Assembly (NCBI GenBank): GCA_030247855.1
Contig: JAPDRN010000126.1
Span: 1-64,000, forward strand
Length of the DNA stretch: 64,000 nt
Origin: Knufia peltigerae
Taxonomy: Eukaryota > Ascomycota > Eurotiomycetes > Chaetothyriales > Trichomeriaceae
Direction of reading: 5' to 3'
Below, one piece after another: positions 1 through 11,362 of this stretch. The first letter of the stretch is position 1; each line of letters opens with the position of its first letter. The notes below the pieces were generated by a model that saw only the letters and a program-made list of their open reading frames with translations, was not told the DNA's origin and did no database searches. The position numbers and the translations under genes were made by a program.

Positions 1-26
1 GTTATTGTTGTTGTTGTTGTTGTTTT
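1..26 (+). repeat. GTT trinucleotide tract in intron
   Basis: A run of mostly GTT units at the very start of the window, within the presumed last intron of the partial MFS gene. It is a simple microsatellite. Confidence 0.7.
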
Positions 27-109
27 GGGAATCTTTTATTTTGTTTTGTTCCGTGTATCTTGTCTTGTTTCCAATTTCGCTAACGTCTTTTGTTTCTCCC
101 TTTTTACAG

Positions 110-274
110 ATCTCATATTTCCAAGTGACATGGGCGAATGCACAAGGTACAAAGACCTCATTCGGTATTCAAGCCGCCATTTGTGGAGCCGCCTTTCTGT
201 TGATTGTGTTTTTACAATTCTTTGGAAAGAGATTGAGAGTCAAGTCTGGAGCATTGAATTTCGCAACTGCTTGA
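110..274 (+). CDS. MFS transporter, C-terminal exon (partial)
   Basis: Last exon of a gene that begins outside the window. The reading frame starts after a pyrimidine-rich acceptor (ttttacag ending at 109) and runs 54 codons to a TGA at 272-274. The peptide has a tryptophan-containing extramembrane stretch, a motif FGIQAAICGAAF, a hydrophobic helix of about 20 residues and a short basic cytosolic tail (FGKRLRVK). This is the usual end of fungal 12-14 helix major facilitator drug/metabolite transporters. The frame stays open upstream through a GTT-repeat, but that part is low-complexity and follows the look of an intron, so I exclude it. The substrate cannot be judged from this piece. Confidence 0.7.
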   Translation: MSYFQVTWANAQGTKTSFGIQAAICGAAFLLIVFLQFFGKRLRVKSGALNFATA

Positions 275-670
275 GTAATGAATGAGTCAGTGGACCCTGG
301 AGAAGAGAGAGGGAAAAGGGAGAAAGAGAGGGCCTCGGAGTGGGCCGAGCATGTGTGTTTTGTGTCTGTTCGTGTTTATAAATGTCGGATATCGAAAAGG
401 GTCGATCTATATGTACTCTGTATAGATATCCACAGGCTATCGTGTCGAGTATCTCGTCTGATAGGTCGGACGAATCCCAATACGTACATCGTTTCCCAAG
501 TCTTGTCTCATCGTCTTATTACTTCCCTAACTTATATTATTCAATGACTAAAGGAAGAAAGAAAGATTGTGGGACATGAACTACGCCGTGCTAGTATAGG
601 TATTTTGACTTTGGTAGTACTTTATAGCTTGTAGACTAATACTACAGTACTCATTTGTCCACCCTGGAAC

Positions 671-702
671 GGGGAAGATCGGGGAAAGGGGGAAGACCGG
701 GG
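671..702 (+). other. Putative G-quadruplex motif
   Basis: Four runs of four or five G separated by loops of 6, 3 and 6 bases (GGGG-aagatc-GGGG-aaa-GGGGG-aagacc-GGGG). This satisfies the strict intramolecular quadruplex pattern. It lies between two convergent genes, so it could act at 3' ends or transcription stops; that role is inference. Confidence 0.5.
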
Positions 703-845
703 AATCTTGACCGGGAGGACTTGACCGAGTGGGGGGAAGGGGGTCGGCATCAAGGTTCGGTAAGGTTGAGTACCTAAGTAGGTAGTCACGAGTGCTCAGA
801 GGAACCTACAAGGGCCCGGGTGTGGTGGCACGAAGAAGAGAAAGA

Positions 846-866
846 TCGTCGTCGTCGTCGTCGTCG
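846..866 (+). repeat. (TCG)7 microsatellite
   Basis: Seven perfect TCG units in non-coding DNA. Confidence 0.9.
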
Positions 867-1089
867 AAAACCTCATTCTTGTTTTCCATTCCCGTAGACT
901 CGGTAGACAAGGTAAACATCCTCACTCAACAAACAACCGTGCAATGTTAAAGTACGTAGAATTGATACATCTGATTGTCATTATTGGCTTGAGAGTCTTT
1001 CAAGTTCTCAGCTCACATACGAGGCAACACTTCTAAATTTACCTCAATTGGATTACTTTTACTTCGTCCTGCGTACTGCGAACTGTCTC

Positions 1090-1160
1090 TCACCCACCCA
1101 CACACCCACACACACCCTACCCCCCTATCCACCCACACACACTCTCTCTGTCTCCCCCTA
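1090..1160 (+). repeat. CCCACA/CT-rich low-complexity tract
   Basis: Imperfect repeats of CCCACA and CACACA followed by CT repeats, just beyond the stop codon of the minus-strand arylsulfotransferase-like gene. Confidence 0.8.
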
Positions 1161-1184
1161 TCTCGGACAACGCACGCTCTCTAT

Positions 1185-2806
1185 CTATTTCCCACCAGCA
1201 GTGACCTTGACCACAGTAGAGTTCATCGTACCACCATTGTCTGACCTTACCGCTTCAACTTGGATCACCCCGTACTTTTGATCGAGGTGAGCTGGAGTTT
1301 CGAAGCCGGACCTCTGCACGGACGTCACCTTCGCGATCGACGACTCGTTGGCCCCGGCGTAGACGTTCCAGGACTCCACATCGGTGGCGCCGTTCCAGCT
1401 CATGTACACGGTGGTGGCGTTCCCGGCGGTGTTGGAGAAGGCCACCGCCACGGGCGGGTGGGCCGGTTTGGGGCTCCAGGGGGCCTTGTAGGCTCTGTAC
1501 GACGACACGTCGTACGAATCGCCAAACTGGAAAGTCATGGTGATGTTGTTCTGAGCGTCGAACTCCTCGGCGACGGGCCAGGCTCCGTGGCCGGTGAGGA
1601 CGTGGCCATTCGCGAGGGTCTGGTAACTTCCCTGGGAGACGGCGAATATGGGATCGTTGGGGTTGCGCATGGTCCGATTGACGGTGACCAGCTTGGTGTT
1701 CATGTCGATGTCCAAGGCGAGAGCCCTGGTGACGGTGTTGTTGTCAAACTCGGTGTTGCCGTTGTCGTGCATGGTGATGGTCACCTTGTCGGCGTCTTGA
1801 TGGAGAATGCGAGCGTCGTGTTGGTAGCAGAAGTGGGTGTTCGCCCCGAGTCTGAAGTCACCTCCGTCCATTCCCTGCAAGAGAACATTAGCCCAAGCTG
1901 TACTGTGTGTTTCTGGAGGTCTTGTTCTCTGCTATATACAAAAGGAGAAGCAAAACTTACCGAAAGCCTCCAGATCACGTTACCCTGAGGTCCGATCAGG
2001 AAGATGCTGCAAAGCAGGCGAACCGAGATGAGGTAGTTGGAGCCATACTTGGCCACCGAGTTCATGTGGAAGTAGCCCCACGGTTCCTCGAAGGAAGTTC
2101 CGTTCCCGGAGATCGAGGTCGTCAGGGGTAGAACGCTGTCGTCCAGCGGAATTTCAGAGCTATGGTTCAGGGCACTCCATGAGAAGAGAACCTTGTTGGT
2201 GGCGACGTCGATCTCGTAGAACTGGCCGTCGATGACGTATCCGTGCCCCGGGCCGCCGACGGAGGACATGTTCGCCGTGGTGATGTTCACCGCGATGACC
2301 AACATTGATCCGTCGGTGGTCATTTGGCTCTCATGGACATCGACGTAGGACGAGTATTTCGTGTGGTCGAAGGTCTGGAAGTTCGGGGGGTGAAGTGTGA
2401 CGTTCTTGATCAAGGTGTAGGTGTCGTCGAACATGTTGACTTGACCCCAGCCTAGTCCTTCCGGGTTGGTGGTACCGATCCAGGTCGTCAAGACCGTCTT
2501 GTTCTGGTAGGTCTGCGGTCTCAGCGGCCCGAACGAGATCTCTGTACTGTACCAGACTAGATCCCCATCGTCCGTCAGGATCATTGGTGTGATCCATGGC
2601 GCGGTCCTGTTGAGGACGTTTATGAACATGTAACCTGGCTCAGTCTGGCCGTACTTGGTGGACTGCACCACAGGAATCTGCATGGTACTGGGCACCGTGT
2701 AGAACGACCTCCTGGTCCCGAGGGCCTGAGGTTTCTGTTGAGCGTCGACTAGGCATGATAGCAAGAGAGTCTGTGCAAGCAACAAGGCGCTTGCAAGTCG
2801 AGCCAT
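1185..2806 (-). CDS. Secreted arylsulfotransferase-like (ASST family) protein
   Basis: Two exons, 2806-1961 and 1874-1185, joined over a short intron with a GTAAGT donor and TTGCAG acceptor; both exons are in phase 0, giving 511 residues. Residues 1-22 form a clear signal peptide ending near VDAQ. The body matches the fungal arylsulfotransferase (ASST, Arylsulfotran_2) family: a long beta-propeller-like protein with GPQGNVIWRLS just before the junction, then GMDGGDF and FCYQHDAR, the last being the family's hallmark histidine region. Many N-x-S/T sequons suggest glycosylation and export. Bacterial ASST enzymes move sulfate between phenols, but activity of the fungal branch is largely unproven, so the substrate is open. 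It is convergent with the MFS gene on its left. Confidence 0.85.
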
Positions 2807-4632
2807 GGTCGGTATCCAACGAAAGAAGATTTTTGGCTTGGAAATGTGTTTACAGACCTACCTGCTTCCCGCCCTGCGCGAGATCGGACATTGCTTCATT
2901 ACTTATAGTTCTATTCGAACTTGGGACCCAGCAGCAAACCACAGCACATACGTAATTGCAAGGGATGCAAATATGCCCTCGCCCTCTGCTAGACTTGGGG
3001 TGGAACTAGCGGGGGTGGGGCCTGGTTGGGGAAATTGTACTCGACGAACAGACTCTCTCTCGCGGTCGATACTATTGTTGTTGAGAGCTCGTATAGACTT
3101 CAGGGCAGATGTTGGAATTCTGGAGATATTGCCGTGGGGTATAGTTCGGATTGAAATATAGCGTCCCGCATTTTGAACATTGCGGAGAATAGAAGGTGTT
3201 ACGAAAACAAGCCATGACTCAAGTGGCTGTTTGGAGTAGGAAAATATGGGGTATAGATGTAGTAAAAAGTATACTGTAGTCAACCGTGCCGAATCCCGTC
3301 AATTGTGCCGGGAATCAGTGGTGGGACATCCAGTACAGATTCGCACCGCTCGGGAGTTGCAGGCGGTCTTCTTGAAGCTTCAAACTGATCATCCGACCAG
3401 GAAAAAGATGAATTACCGAGCTCTTTCGGAGACTCTGTCGGAAGACGCACAGTGCCTGCTGTTAAACCATGACTAGGAAAGTCGGCAGTGGGTGACCTCA
3501 AGAACGGCAGTGAGTTCGATTGGCGCGATGGAAGAAATATCTGCCTGCTCCAAGCAGAGAAAACAAGGTGTCTTCCACCCTCGGTATTCGAGGCGGTAGT
3601 CAGAGGATCGCCAGAGCAGTGTCCAGGAACAGCGATCGTGAAAATCAAACCAAGTGATCTGTGGAACTTCAGCCTCGGGCCCACGTCCACGTCAGACCAA
3701 CCTGTCCCTGGCCATGATCACTTTGGAGGGCTGTCAACTGGCGAAAGACCCTTGTCCATCACGTTAAAATGTCGGTAAGTAGCTAGTTAGAATATTGTAG
3801 CATTGTTTTTGATATACGCGAGAATACTCAGGGCATTTGTACCTTTGATATGCATGTCGGAAGCGGTAATCGTTGCGAAGTTTTTCTCTTGGCTTACCGT
3901 ACGCCCCGTCAAAGAGGACAATTATTAGGTTATCATGAGCTCTTCGAGAAAACAAAATTGACCGAGGTCCAAGGTCTGATGAAGAGATGATTAGAATGAA
4001 AGGATGTTTTCCATGTTTTCCGAATGTCCATCGAATATGTATGTGGTCAACGTGCAAACAAGAATTTGCCCGCATCCTTGGCTAGTCAGATCCAGATTGC
4101 GTGACATTGCTGACCACATACTACTTCGCTTACTCGAACATCGATCTGGGGAAGTAGATTTCGCGGTTCATGATCATGAGAAATCAAGAGACAAGTCAGA
4201 TATTGCGCCCATAACCTCGTTTTAGGACCATGATGGTCTCTGACGAGGGTTTGAAGGTGGTTTCTTCGTCGGAATGGAATGAAGCCAAGGCGAGGAGGAG
4301 ATTTACAGTTATCCGGACTCTCCAGTACGAGTACGAGGGCGCTTCAGTCTTAGTCAGCAATATGATTTGGTGAATCATAAATACCAAAAACGAAGAGAGC
4401 TTCGGTGACGCAATTACTCTCTGTGAAACTAGTGACGAATGACGAGAGAACCTGGTGACCTGCGACCTGCGCCACACCACAATCCACTCTCATCCCAAAC
4501 CTCATTGCCTCACATTTACCCGTATCTTGCTTTCCCTCTCAAGATAAGAGATCTCATTCCAGATCTAGTCGATATCAGCGAACTTTTTGCACGTGTGGTC
4601 GACAGTCTACTCGTACGCCGTCTCTCGACACC
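2807..4632. other. Long divergent intergenic region
   Basis: About 1.8 kb separating the start codons of the minus-strand arylsulfotransferase-like gene and the plus-strand NPC2-like gene. Only short unrelated open frames (under 140 codons) are present. It presumably holds both promoters; I see no gene or repeat in it. Confidence 0.6.
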
Positions 4633-5288
4633 ATGAAGGTCTCAGCTGTCATCCTGTCCTTCCTCACCGCCAGTGTCGCCTCGTCGAGATCTCTCTTCAC
4701 CGTCGGCGGCAAGCAAAATGCCCTCGTCGATGAGCCTGAAAACCCCGTCCCCGGCAAGAACCCATTGAACGTAAGCTCCTAGTCGACCTTTTGATCTCGA
4801 GACAGAAAACAACTGACCACCTATGCTCAATAGTTCTGCGCCGATCCAAAGGGCTATATTCTCGAAATTGACTACGTTCATCTCTCGCCCAACCCCCCCG
4901 TACCGTACGTCACCCCCAATCTTCACCATCTTGTTGCCTACCTTGTCGTTTGAGCTTCTACTAACATCTGGGACCTCACAGAGGAGAGAAATTGACCATC
5001 ACTGCAAACGGAACTTTCCACAAAGACATCGAGCCCGGCGCCACGGTTTTCCTCCAAGTCAAGTACGGCCTCATCACCCTGATCAAACAAGAAGCCGACC
5101 TGTGTGACAACTTGCCTCAAATCGACATGTCCTGCCCGATCGAAGAGGGTGTCCTGACGTTGAAGAAAGAAGTCGATATCCCCAAGCAGGTACCACCTGG
5201 AAAGTATACTGTTCTGGCCGATGTCAATACCGTCGATAAGGAAAAGATCACTTGTATGGAGAGCACCGTGTTCTTCTCGAGACAGTAG
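4633..5288 (+). CDS. npc2: NPC2/ML-domain lipid transfer protein (PG/PI-TP type)
   Basis: Three exons: 4633-4770, 4834-4904 and 4982-5288, with phases that close exactly to 171 residues. Residues 1-17 are a signal peptide. After a short pro-region the ML domain begins at about residue 47 with FCADPKGYILEI and runs to the end. It shows the family's PNPPVPG turn, ITANGTF, LCDNL, SCPIEEG and PPGKYTVLADV segments, and the cysteines that form the conserved disulfides. Fungal members (phosphatidylglycerol/phosphatidylinositol transfer protein of Aspergillus, yeast Npc2) bind sterols or phospholipids in the vacuole/secretory lumen and hand sterol to Ncr1. The family's usual length is about 170, so the gene looks complete. 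Confidence 0.93.
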
Positions 5289-5787
5289 TTGGGTTTGGTC
5301 TGGAGGAGCCAAACTCTCGGACAACATTGGTCGACCAGGGAAGGTGGATGGGGCGAGTTTTCCACACACCGATCGAATATGGCATATATCATTTCGTCGT
5401 TTGCTAGGCGTTTCCGGCACCTGGGTTTTTTGCTGGGAGCTTTTCGGGTCTCGACCCCTCATAAGCAGTAACGTTTAGCCAGTGAGATGTTCTGCGTCTT
5501 CAGGATTAATAATGATTGACTATGCAGCCCATACAAGGAGGCTTTGCAAAGACACGCCAAAAGATTTCCTGTCCTTGACCTTCTCATCTAGCATTTCTTT
5601 ATGTGATTACCTCGTGTACGAGTGCTGTCCACCCATGAATTGCAATTTGAAAAGGAGTGTCACCCCAGAAAAGCACCACCCTTTGTCGTTCAACTTCATA
5701 ACGGTGTGCGCTTCAATCAACTAGGTGATTAACTGCTTTAAAGCTACGGGTTTCGTGCCCAAGGTAGATAGAGGGCTCTCCCGACTC
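5289..5787. other. Intergenic, convergent 3' ends
   Basis: Non-coding DNA between the convergent NPC2-like and GMC oxidoreductase genes. No feature was recognised. Confidence 0.6.
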
Positions 5788-7865
5788 TCACAACTTCGCC
5801 TTCAACGAACCGTTGTTGTCGTTCTTACCGTCCTCCTTGATCATGTCGGCCGCCTTCTCGGCGACGGCGTACACGGTGGCGCAGATGTTTCCCGACACGT
5901 TGTTGGGGAAGATGGACGCGTCGGCTACGCGGAGGTTCCGGACGCCCCTGACCCGCAGCCTCTGATCGACCGTGTCCCCCATGGCGCAGGTGCCGCAGCT
6001 GTGGTACTCGCCCATGCAGAACTCGCGGACGGCGGCGCGGCGCTCGCCGGCGGTGTCGAGGGAGGGAACGACCTGGGGAGGGGGGCCTATGCGCCGGCCC
6101 AGCTTGCCCCGCAGCCCAGGCGAGCGTCGCGCCATGGTCTCGACGAACTTGAGCCCGGCGGCGAGGACGGCCACGTCGGCCGGGTGGGCGAGGTAGTTAG
6201 GGTTGACTTCGGGGTGCCGGGTCGGGTCGGACGACTTGATGTGGACATGGCCCCGGGACACGGGGTACTGGAGGCTGACGCCCAGACTCATGCCGTTGGG
6301 GGCGGCCGTTCCAGGGTCCGCGGGCGGCGGAGGAGCCATGAGCTTGCTCTGGTCGCCCGCGCCATCGGCCAGGTTGACGGTGGCGTTGAGGAAGATGAGC
6401 TGGAGGTTGGCGGACCTAGAGTCCTTGACGTGAGCCGCGACCTGGGCCCATTGTTTCTTCTGGAAGTCGGTAGCCGGCTCGGCCGACTCGATGGACCGGA
6501 TAATCTCGTCGAGTTCGCCGGGCTCGAGCACCGTCGAGGCGGGAAAGTACCCTTGGACGGACTGGACGGCGGTCAGGGGCCCGCCCTGTTCCTCGACGAG
6601 TTGTTTCTGCGCCGCCGCCATCACCTCGGGGATGAACATGGCGTCGCCTGACATGTTGCCGGGAGTGAGTTGATACGTCACTGCGGAACCGACGTGGTCT
6701 TGGTAGTTCGTCCCGACCGAGGGCAGCGGGACGAGACACTCAACGCCTGCTGCACGGAGGATCTTCGGGTCGCCGATCCCGCTGAGCTCGAGAATCTGGG
6801 GTGAGTTAATGGCGCCACCGGTCACGATGACTTCGCGAGTGGCCACGACGGTGTGCCGGGCGCCGCTTTTGTCTCGGAATTCGACGCCCCTCGCCACGGT
6901 GTTGGTGTTGTCGAGGAGCACCCGGCAGACGAGGGACTCGGTGATGAGTTTGAGATTCGGACGTTGCGCGTTTGGTCGGAAGTAGCCCCCTGCAGCGTAG
7001 GAGCGTCTGCCCTTGTCAGGACCCGTGCGGCGTGTGACGGTCCCGAGGGTATTGTAGAAGCCCATGTGGTCGCCCGACCAAGGATCGGTTGGTTTCTTGG
7101 TGACTCCCGCAGCTTGCTCGGCGGCTTGGATGACATCGTCTTCTATCGGTAGGCGAAAGTCGTTGAAGGAAGTGTGAATGGGTCCCGAAGTGCCGTGGTT
7201 TTCGGCGACGCAGGGCATGCATGTTCGGTCGGCGGTGACGCGCTCGTCCACGGGTTCGATCGTCTGATGTTTGCGCATGTAATGCTTCATGTTGGAGGAA
7301 GACCAGGACGGGTCATTGACAAGTTTGGCCCAGCCGTCGTAATCTTCATCTGACCCGCGTACGTACCTGGTTTTCACACGTAGTCAGAAAATTTAGGCAA
7401 GCGAGAGACAGAGGCACAATAGAGTAGTCTTGGTCACATACATCATGTAATTGATACCGCTGGAGCCACCGAGCAATTTTCCTCGCGGAACATGGTGGAC
7501 TTTATTCTTGTTTCCTGCCTACCGTTGAGCAGTCAGCGCGGGCGCCCGCGCCCTCGAACCTTATGAGCAAGAGTCGATGAATGATTGATTACCTGAGGGG
7601 TGGTGCGGAAAGACCAGTCATATTCAGGATTGTTGAGCATCTCTAGGAGCGCAGCGGGAGTGTCGACGAGAGGGTTCCCAAGATGATTCGAGCCCGCTTC
7701 TATCACACCGACAGTGACATTTGGGTCCTCGGTCAAACGAGCGGCAATAGTCAGACCAGCAGTGCCACCACCGCAAATGATGTAGTCGTACTGTCTTTGC
7801 ACGAACTCATTGACGGTGACATGAGCGGGGAGTCGAGATACCTTCGAGCCATTCCCGCCGTCCAT
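5788..7865 (-). CDS. GMC (glucose-methanol-choline) FAD oxidoreductase
   Basis: Three exons: 7865-7593, 7518-7442 and 7366-5788, phases consistent, 642 residues. The N-terminus carries the Rossmann FAD motif CGGGTAG at about residues 31-37 followed by VIEAGSN. The small second exon encodes the GMC signature PRGKLLGGSSGINYMM, continued in exon 3 as YVRGSDEDYDGWAKL. The second GMC signature GGAINSPQILELSGIG is present mid-protein, and the C-terminus has the active-site histidine in EYHSCGTCAMG and the asparagine in NVSGNICATVYAVAEKAADMI. No signal peptide is seen, so this looks like an intracellular alcohol/choline-dehydrogenase-like enzyme rather than a secreted glucose oxidase. Substrate unknown. 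Coding GC is visibly higher than in neighbouring genes. Confidence 0.93.
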
Positions 7866-9127
7866 GACTATGGTATAGCGGTACGAGTGACTGGAAATCC
7901 CAGTTCCTAGTGGTGGAGAGCTGAAAGTGGACTTTAGAGAGTAGTTTCGTATATCTTCACACTCATCAAAGCTTCACCTTTGCGTAGAGTTGCGGTGTCC
8001 GGTCAGGTCTCTTTTGCTCGATATGGCGGCCTCTGGGGAGGGCCTCTGGAAGATTAGCAGCAACAAAGCTCAGTTGATACAGATTGACAGTATATCTGTC
8101 TTCAATTTCAAGAGCGTTCCTTAGAAGTAACTGTCTGCTCAGAGACGATGATCAGGACAGGCACCACGGACAACGTTCAGTGGATGGAGAGGGGAAAAGA
8201 CATCAGAGGTACATTGACGGTACTGGGTCGACATTATTCACAGTCTTGTCCGTAAACCTCCACTACACAACTGTTTAGCTGCATCATAGCTCCTCCAGGT
8301 GGTCGACGTGGTCCTATTGGAGACGGTGGACGATATCAGACCAATGCAAGACAACACATAGAGGGGGACCAGAAGCTGACCAATACGGACTGTTGAACTC
8401 ATGCTTCACACCGAGGCCGGTCTGTTCGGATGGTTACCTTGGGATTGCACTAGGCAATTATGCTGGCAAAAAGCCTACAATAAATATATCGCATCTCATT
8501 GCGGGAAAAAAGCAGACGTGTTGGATCAGAGTAATGAATTGGCCTGGCTTGAGAAGGTCAAGAGGATGTTCTGGTTAGAAGTAACAATATCCTGGCAAGT
8601 AGGGGATGATAGCGAGCCTGGAACACGACGACGCATAAGATGCATAAAGCGGATAGCTATTGGAATCCTGTCCGAGGAATACCAAATCGATAGCGGGAGA
8701 ATTGTCCCAGATGACACTTTTGAATCTTTCAAACTGGAATCTGAAGAAGTAAGACGAGGTGTTTGGAAGTATCGCGGTATCTTAGAAATTGCGTGATTCC
8801 GCGCGACCTGCTCGAAAGGGCGATTTGATGCCTGGACGGAGCGTCGTATGAAGCCTTAAGTTGCCTGAGTATTCAAAACGACACACACCTGCGTTAAACA
8901 TCCTGAAAGAATGACATCTCCATGAAATAAATCACTAAAGTAAAGCGAAACCTCGGAGCATTTGCCTAGAGATTAACAACTCTTCGAATGGTAGCGAAAT
9001 ACCCGTAGGATGGCTTCATCGTGAGGTCGCACAGTGAAACCTACTGAACACCGGGACGGTTCACCATCAAATATCACGCGGAGTATTTGAGACCCTTCTC
9101 TTCACATTTACATCTCATACGACAAGC
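7866..9127. other. Divergent promoter region with one unassigned open frame
   Basis: Lies between the starts of the GMC oxidoreductase (minus) and the DAGK-like gene (plus). An ATG-initiated frame of 131 codons exists at 8401-8796 (+); it resembles no family I know and has no intron or codon signature to support it, so it is not called as a gene. Confidence 0.5.
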
Positions 9128-10273
9128 ATGGCTGCTGCGATCCATCTACCTCTTCACCTACGCAGTGACCGTGAGGTTCACGTGGTCATCTCGATCCTGT
9201 CCGGCCAGAGGAAAGCCCAGCAATACTACGACGAGACGCTCAAACCTTTCCTGGACGACCGCGAGATCAAGCACAGCACTCATACGACCAAGTCAGCCAA
9301 AACCATCTCCGAGCTGACAACGAGTTTGTTCCTGCCAAATGCTGTCAAGGGAGTCAAACAGACCATCATCCTCCTTTCGGGGGACGGGGGCGTCGTGGAC
9401 ATTGTGGACACCCTCACCTCTGTACTGAACCGAAGCAGCAATGACCCCCGACTACCGTCGGTGTTTATCAAGCCGGTGATTGCCCTCGTACCCATGGGCA
9501 CGGCCAACGCGCTGGCCTGGAGTTCAAGGGTCGCTGGGGACCCGCTGAATACCATGTTGACGAGCAGTCCTCCAAAGTCACTGCCGACCTTTCAAGCTCG
9601 GTTCAGCCCGGGCGCCAGACTAGTGGTTGACGAGGGACGAGGCCGAGACGCTCTGGCGGCAGCAGCAGCAGCCTCGGAAGACGACGACGACGACCACGAG
9701 AGTATCATGTACGGCGCGGTTGTGTTCAGCTGGGGCCTACACGCGAGCCTTGTGGGGTTGAGTGACACCACAGAGTACCGCAGACACGGTCTACAGAGGT
9801 TTCGCATGGCCGCCGAGCAGCTCCTCAAGGACGACCACAAGTACAGAGGAAAGGTGAAATGGAGGAAAGCGGATGATGGGAGTGGAGAGTGGAAAGACCT
9901 GGGCGCTGGGCTCGAACACTCTTATGTGCTTGCTTCACTGGTCTCGAACCTCGAGGAAACGTTTCAGATTTCCCCGGCGACGAAGCCGGTCGATGGTACA
10001 CTGCATCTGGTACACATCGGCCCTGAACCTGCCTCGGAAATCATGCGCATCTTGGGGATGGCGTACCAGTCTGGTCAGCACGTCACAGACCCCAAGGTCA
10101 CGTACGAGGATATCGAGGGTCTGAGGATCGAGTTCGATGAAGACGACGAACAATGGAGGCTGATCTGTGTCGACGGCAAGATCATCGCCCCGGCTAAAGG
10201 CGGATGGGTCGAGATGACCAAGATCCCGGCCTCAGGTGTTGATGGACGGCGAGTGGTCGAGCTTGTTTGTTAG
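9128..10273 (+). CDS. Diacylglycerol/sphingoid-base kinase-like protein
   Basis: Single exon, 381 residues. The N-terminal half is a DAGK catalytic fold: a beta strand with HVVISILSGQRKA (residues 18-30), the glycine-rich nucleotide loop LLSGDGG at 82-88, and the second loop PMGTANALA at 122-130, which corresponds to the NPxGTGN-type site of diacylglycerol and sphingosine kinases. The C-terminal half carries the HxG-like beta domain (GAVVFSWGLHASLVG) that holds substrate in LCB kinases. There is no C1 or PH domain and no membrane segment. It probably phosphorylates a lipid such as a long-chain base, diacylglycerol or ceramide; which one is not decided by sequence. A poly-Ala/poly-Asp stretch sits near residue 180. 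Confidence 0.85.
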   Translation: MAAAIHLPLHLRSDREVHVVISILSGQRKAQQYYDETLKPFLDDREIKHSTHTTKSAKTISELTTSLFLPNAVKGVKQTIILLSGDGGVVDIVDTLTSVLNRSSNDPRLPSVFIKPVIALVPMGTANALAWSSRVAGDPLNTMLTSSPPKSLPTFQARFSPGARLVVDEGRGRDALAAAAAASEDDDDDHESIMYGAVVFSWGLHASLVGLSDTTEYRRHGLQRFRMAAEQLLKDDHKYRGKVKWRKADDGSGEWKDLGAGLEHSYVLASLVSNLEETFQISPATKPVDGTLHLVHIGPEPASEIMRILGMAYQSGQHVTDPKVTYEDIEGLRIEFDEDDEQWRLICVDGKIIAPAKGGWVEMTKIPASGVDGRRVVELVC

Positions 10274-10623
10274 AACTTCAAGCCTGGCTTCCACGGGCTG
10301 GCAACGATGCTCATGATAAACAGGCAATATGTCAACTTGAAGAATGTGCTCATAAAAAAAGCTACTCAATCAGGTCCGAAACTCCGACCCTGTGTTTTCT
10401 CATCCAACGCGTACAAAGTTCGCTCTCAAGCCCCAAATTTCGTGCTGTAATCGACATTAATCTGAATATCCAGTTCTTTCGCATGCAAGCCAAACAGAAG
10501 CCCACCCTGCCTGATGGTTGAAGTCGGGCGCAATGCGTTTTCGACTGGATCTGGAGTACAACTCGCTTTGCCTCTTGCGGAAATACCTAGCTTTTCATCA
10601 TCTTCACCCCGTGGCCACCCAAC
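10274..10623. other. Intergenic, convergent 3' ends
   Basis: Short non-coding stretch between the DAGK-like gene and the minus-strand small membrane protein. Nothing recognised. Confidence 0.5.
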
Positions 10624-11362
10624 TCATGACATGTTTTCTCGGAAAACACTCTTCCTCGTACTAATCGGACTAGTATTTCCGTCTCCACTTCCCTGAGTAT
10701 CCAAACTTGCGTTGCCCTTGGTGTGTCCTCGACTATCTCCTTCTGGCCTGGGGCTCACACTCCTCAAGCTGGGTGCCTCGTGCTGATCACCGAAAGGGTC
10801 GAGACCGCCGGGTCGCGAACTTGCCCGACCTCTGTCCGCTCCATCCGAATAACCTCGTCCATATGGCTCGTTCTGCAGACCAGGAGTTGGCGCCAGTCCA
10901 AGTTCTTGTTCTTCGTAGCCACTATAACCAGGACCAGGTGCGTAGGGGTCTTCGCTGCCAACGCGGGTATCCCAAGCGTCGTCCTCGACTCCACGACCTC
11001 GCCTGGCACCGGCGTATCCGGCCTCCCTGTCGCCAGCCTCCTCATACGCTCCGCGCGCAGTGCGACGGTTGCCTAGCTTGGAGATTTGGTCACGGATCCA
11101 TTCGAGAGGTCCGGCGTGGCGAGGTGCAGGGTAATTCGATGAGCCTTGCGTCTTCATAAAGGGGACATATGTCTTCCATGATTTTAGAGACGGCGCAGGC
11201 AGGCCCTGTTTGCGCGCTGTCCACTGGGTATAGCCAACCCATCCACCGACGGCGAAAATCACGAGGAGGAATAGTAGGAGAAAGAAGAGTCCTGTTAGAG
11301 TGAGTGTCAGTGAATGCGACATGAACCTCACAGAAGAGAACCAACGCACCCCAACCACCCAT
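10624..11362 (-). CDS. Fungal single-pass membrane protein, unknown function
   Basis: Two exons: a 13-base first exon 11362-11350 (MGGW plus one base) and 11291-10624, joined by a GTGCGT...AACAG intron; 226 residues. The first 25 residues after the start form one strongly hydrophobic helix (LFFLLLFLLVIFAVGGWVGY), followed by a juxtamembrane TQWTARKQGLPAPSLKSW, a conserved-looking WIRDQISKLGNRRTARGAYEE segment and a disordered tail rich in Gly, Arg, Tyr, Pro and Ser. The layout matches a widespread ascomycete family often labelled 'acid phosphatase-like', although no phosphatase motif is visible here. Likely type III/N-out anchored with a cytosolic disordered tail. Function unknown. Confidence 0.75.

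Larger units (their letters stand above)
275..1184. other. Intergenic between convergent genes; low-complexity DNA
   Basis: The 3' flanks of the partial MFS gene and of the minus-strand arylsulfotransferase-like gene meet here. No gene is seen. It holds a G-run block at 671-702, a seven-unit TCG repeat at 846-866 and a C/A-rich tract at about 1090-1160. Confidence 0.6.

Noticed and set aside
1260..1988. Open frame of 242 codons on the plus strand
   Set aside because: Antisense to the arylsulfotransferase-like gene; composition is that of a codon shadow.
5725..6651. Open frame of 308 codons on the plus strand
   Set aside because: It is antisense to the high-GC third exon of the GMC oxidoreductase, which has all family motifs; the plus-strand product is Gly/Val/Asp-rich with no domain.
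8401..8796. ATG-initiated frame of 131 codons in the GMC/DAGK spacer
   Set aside because: No recognisable family, no supporting splice sites and a position inside a divergent promoter region; kept only as an unassigned frame.
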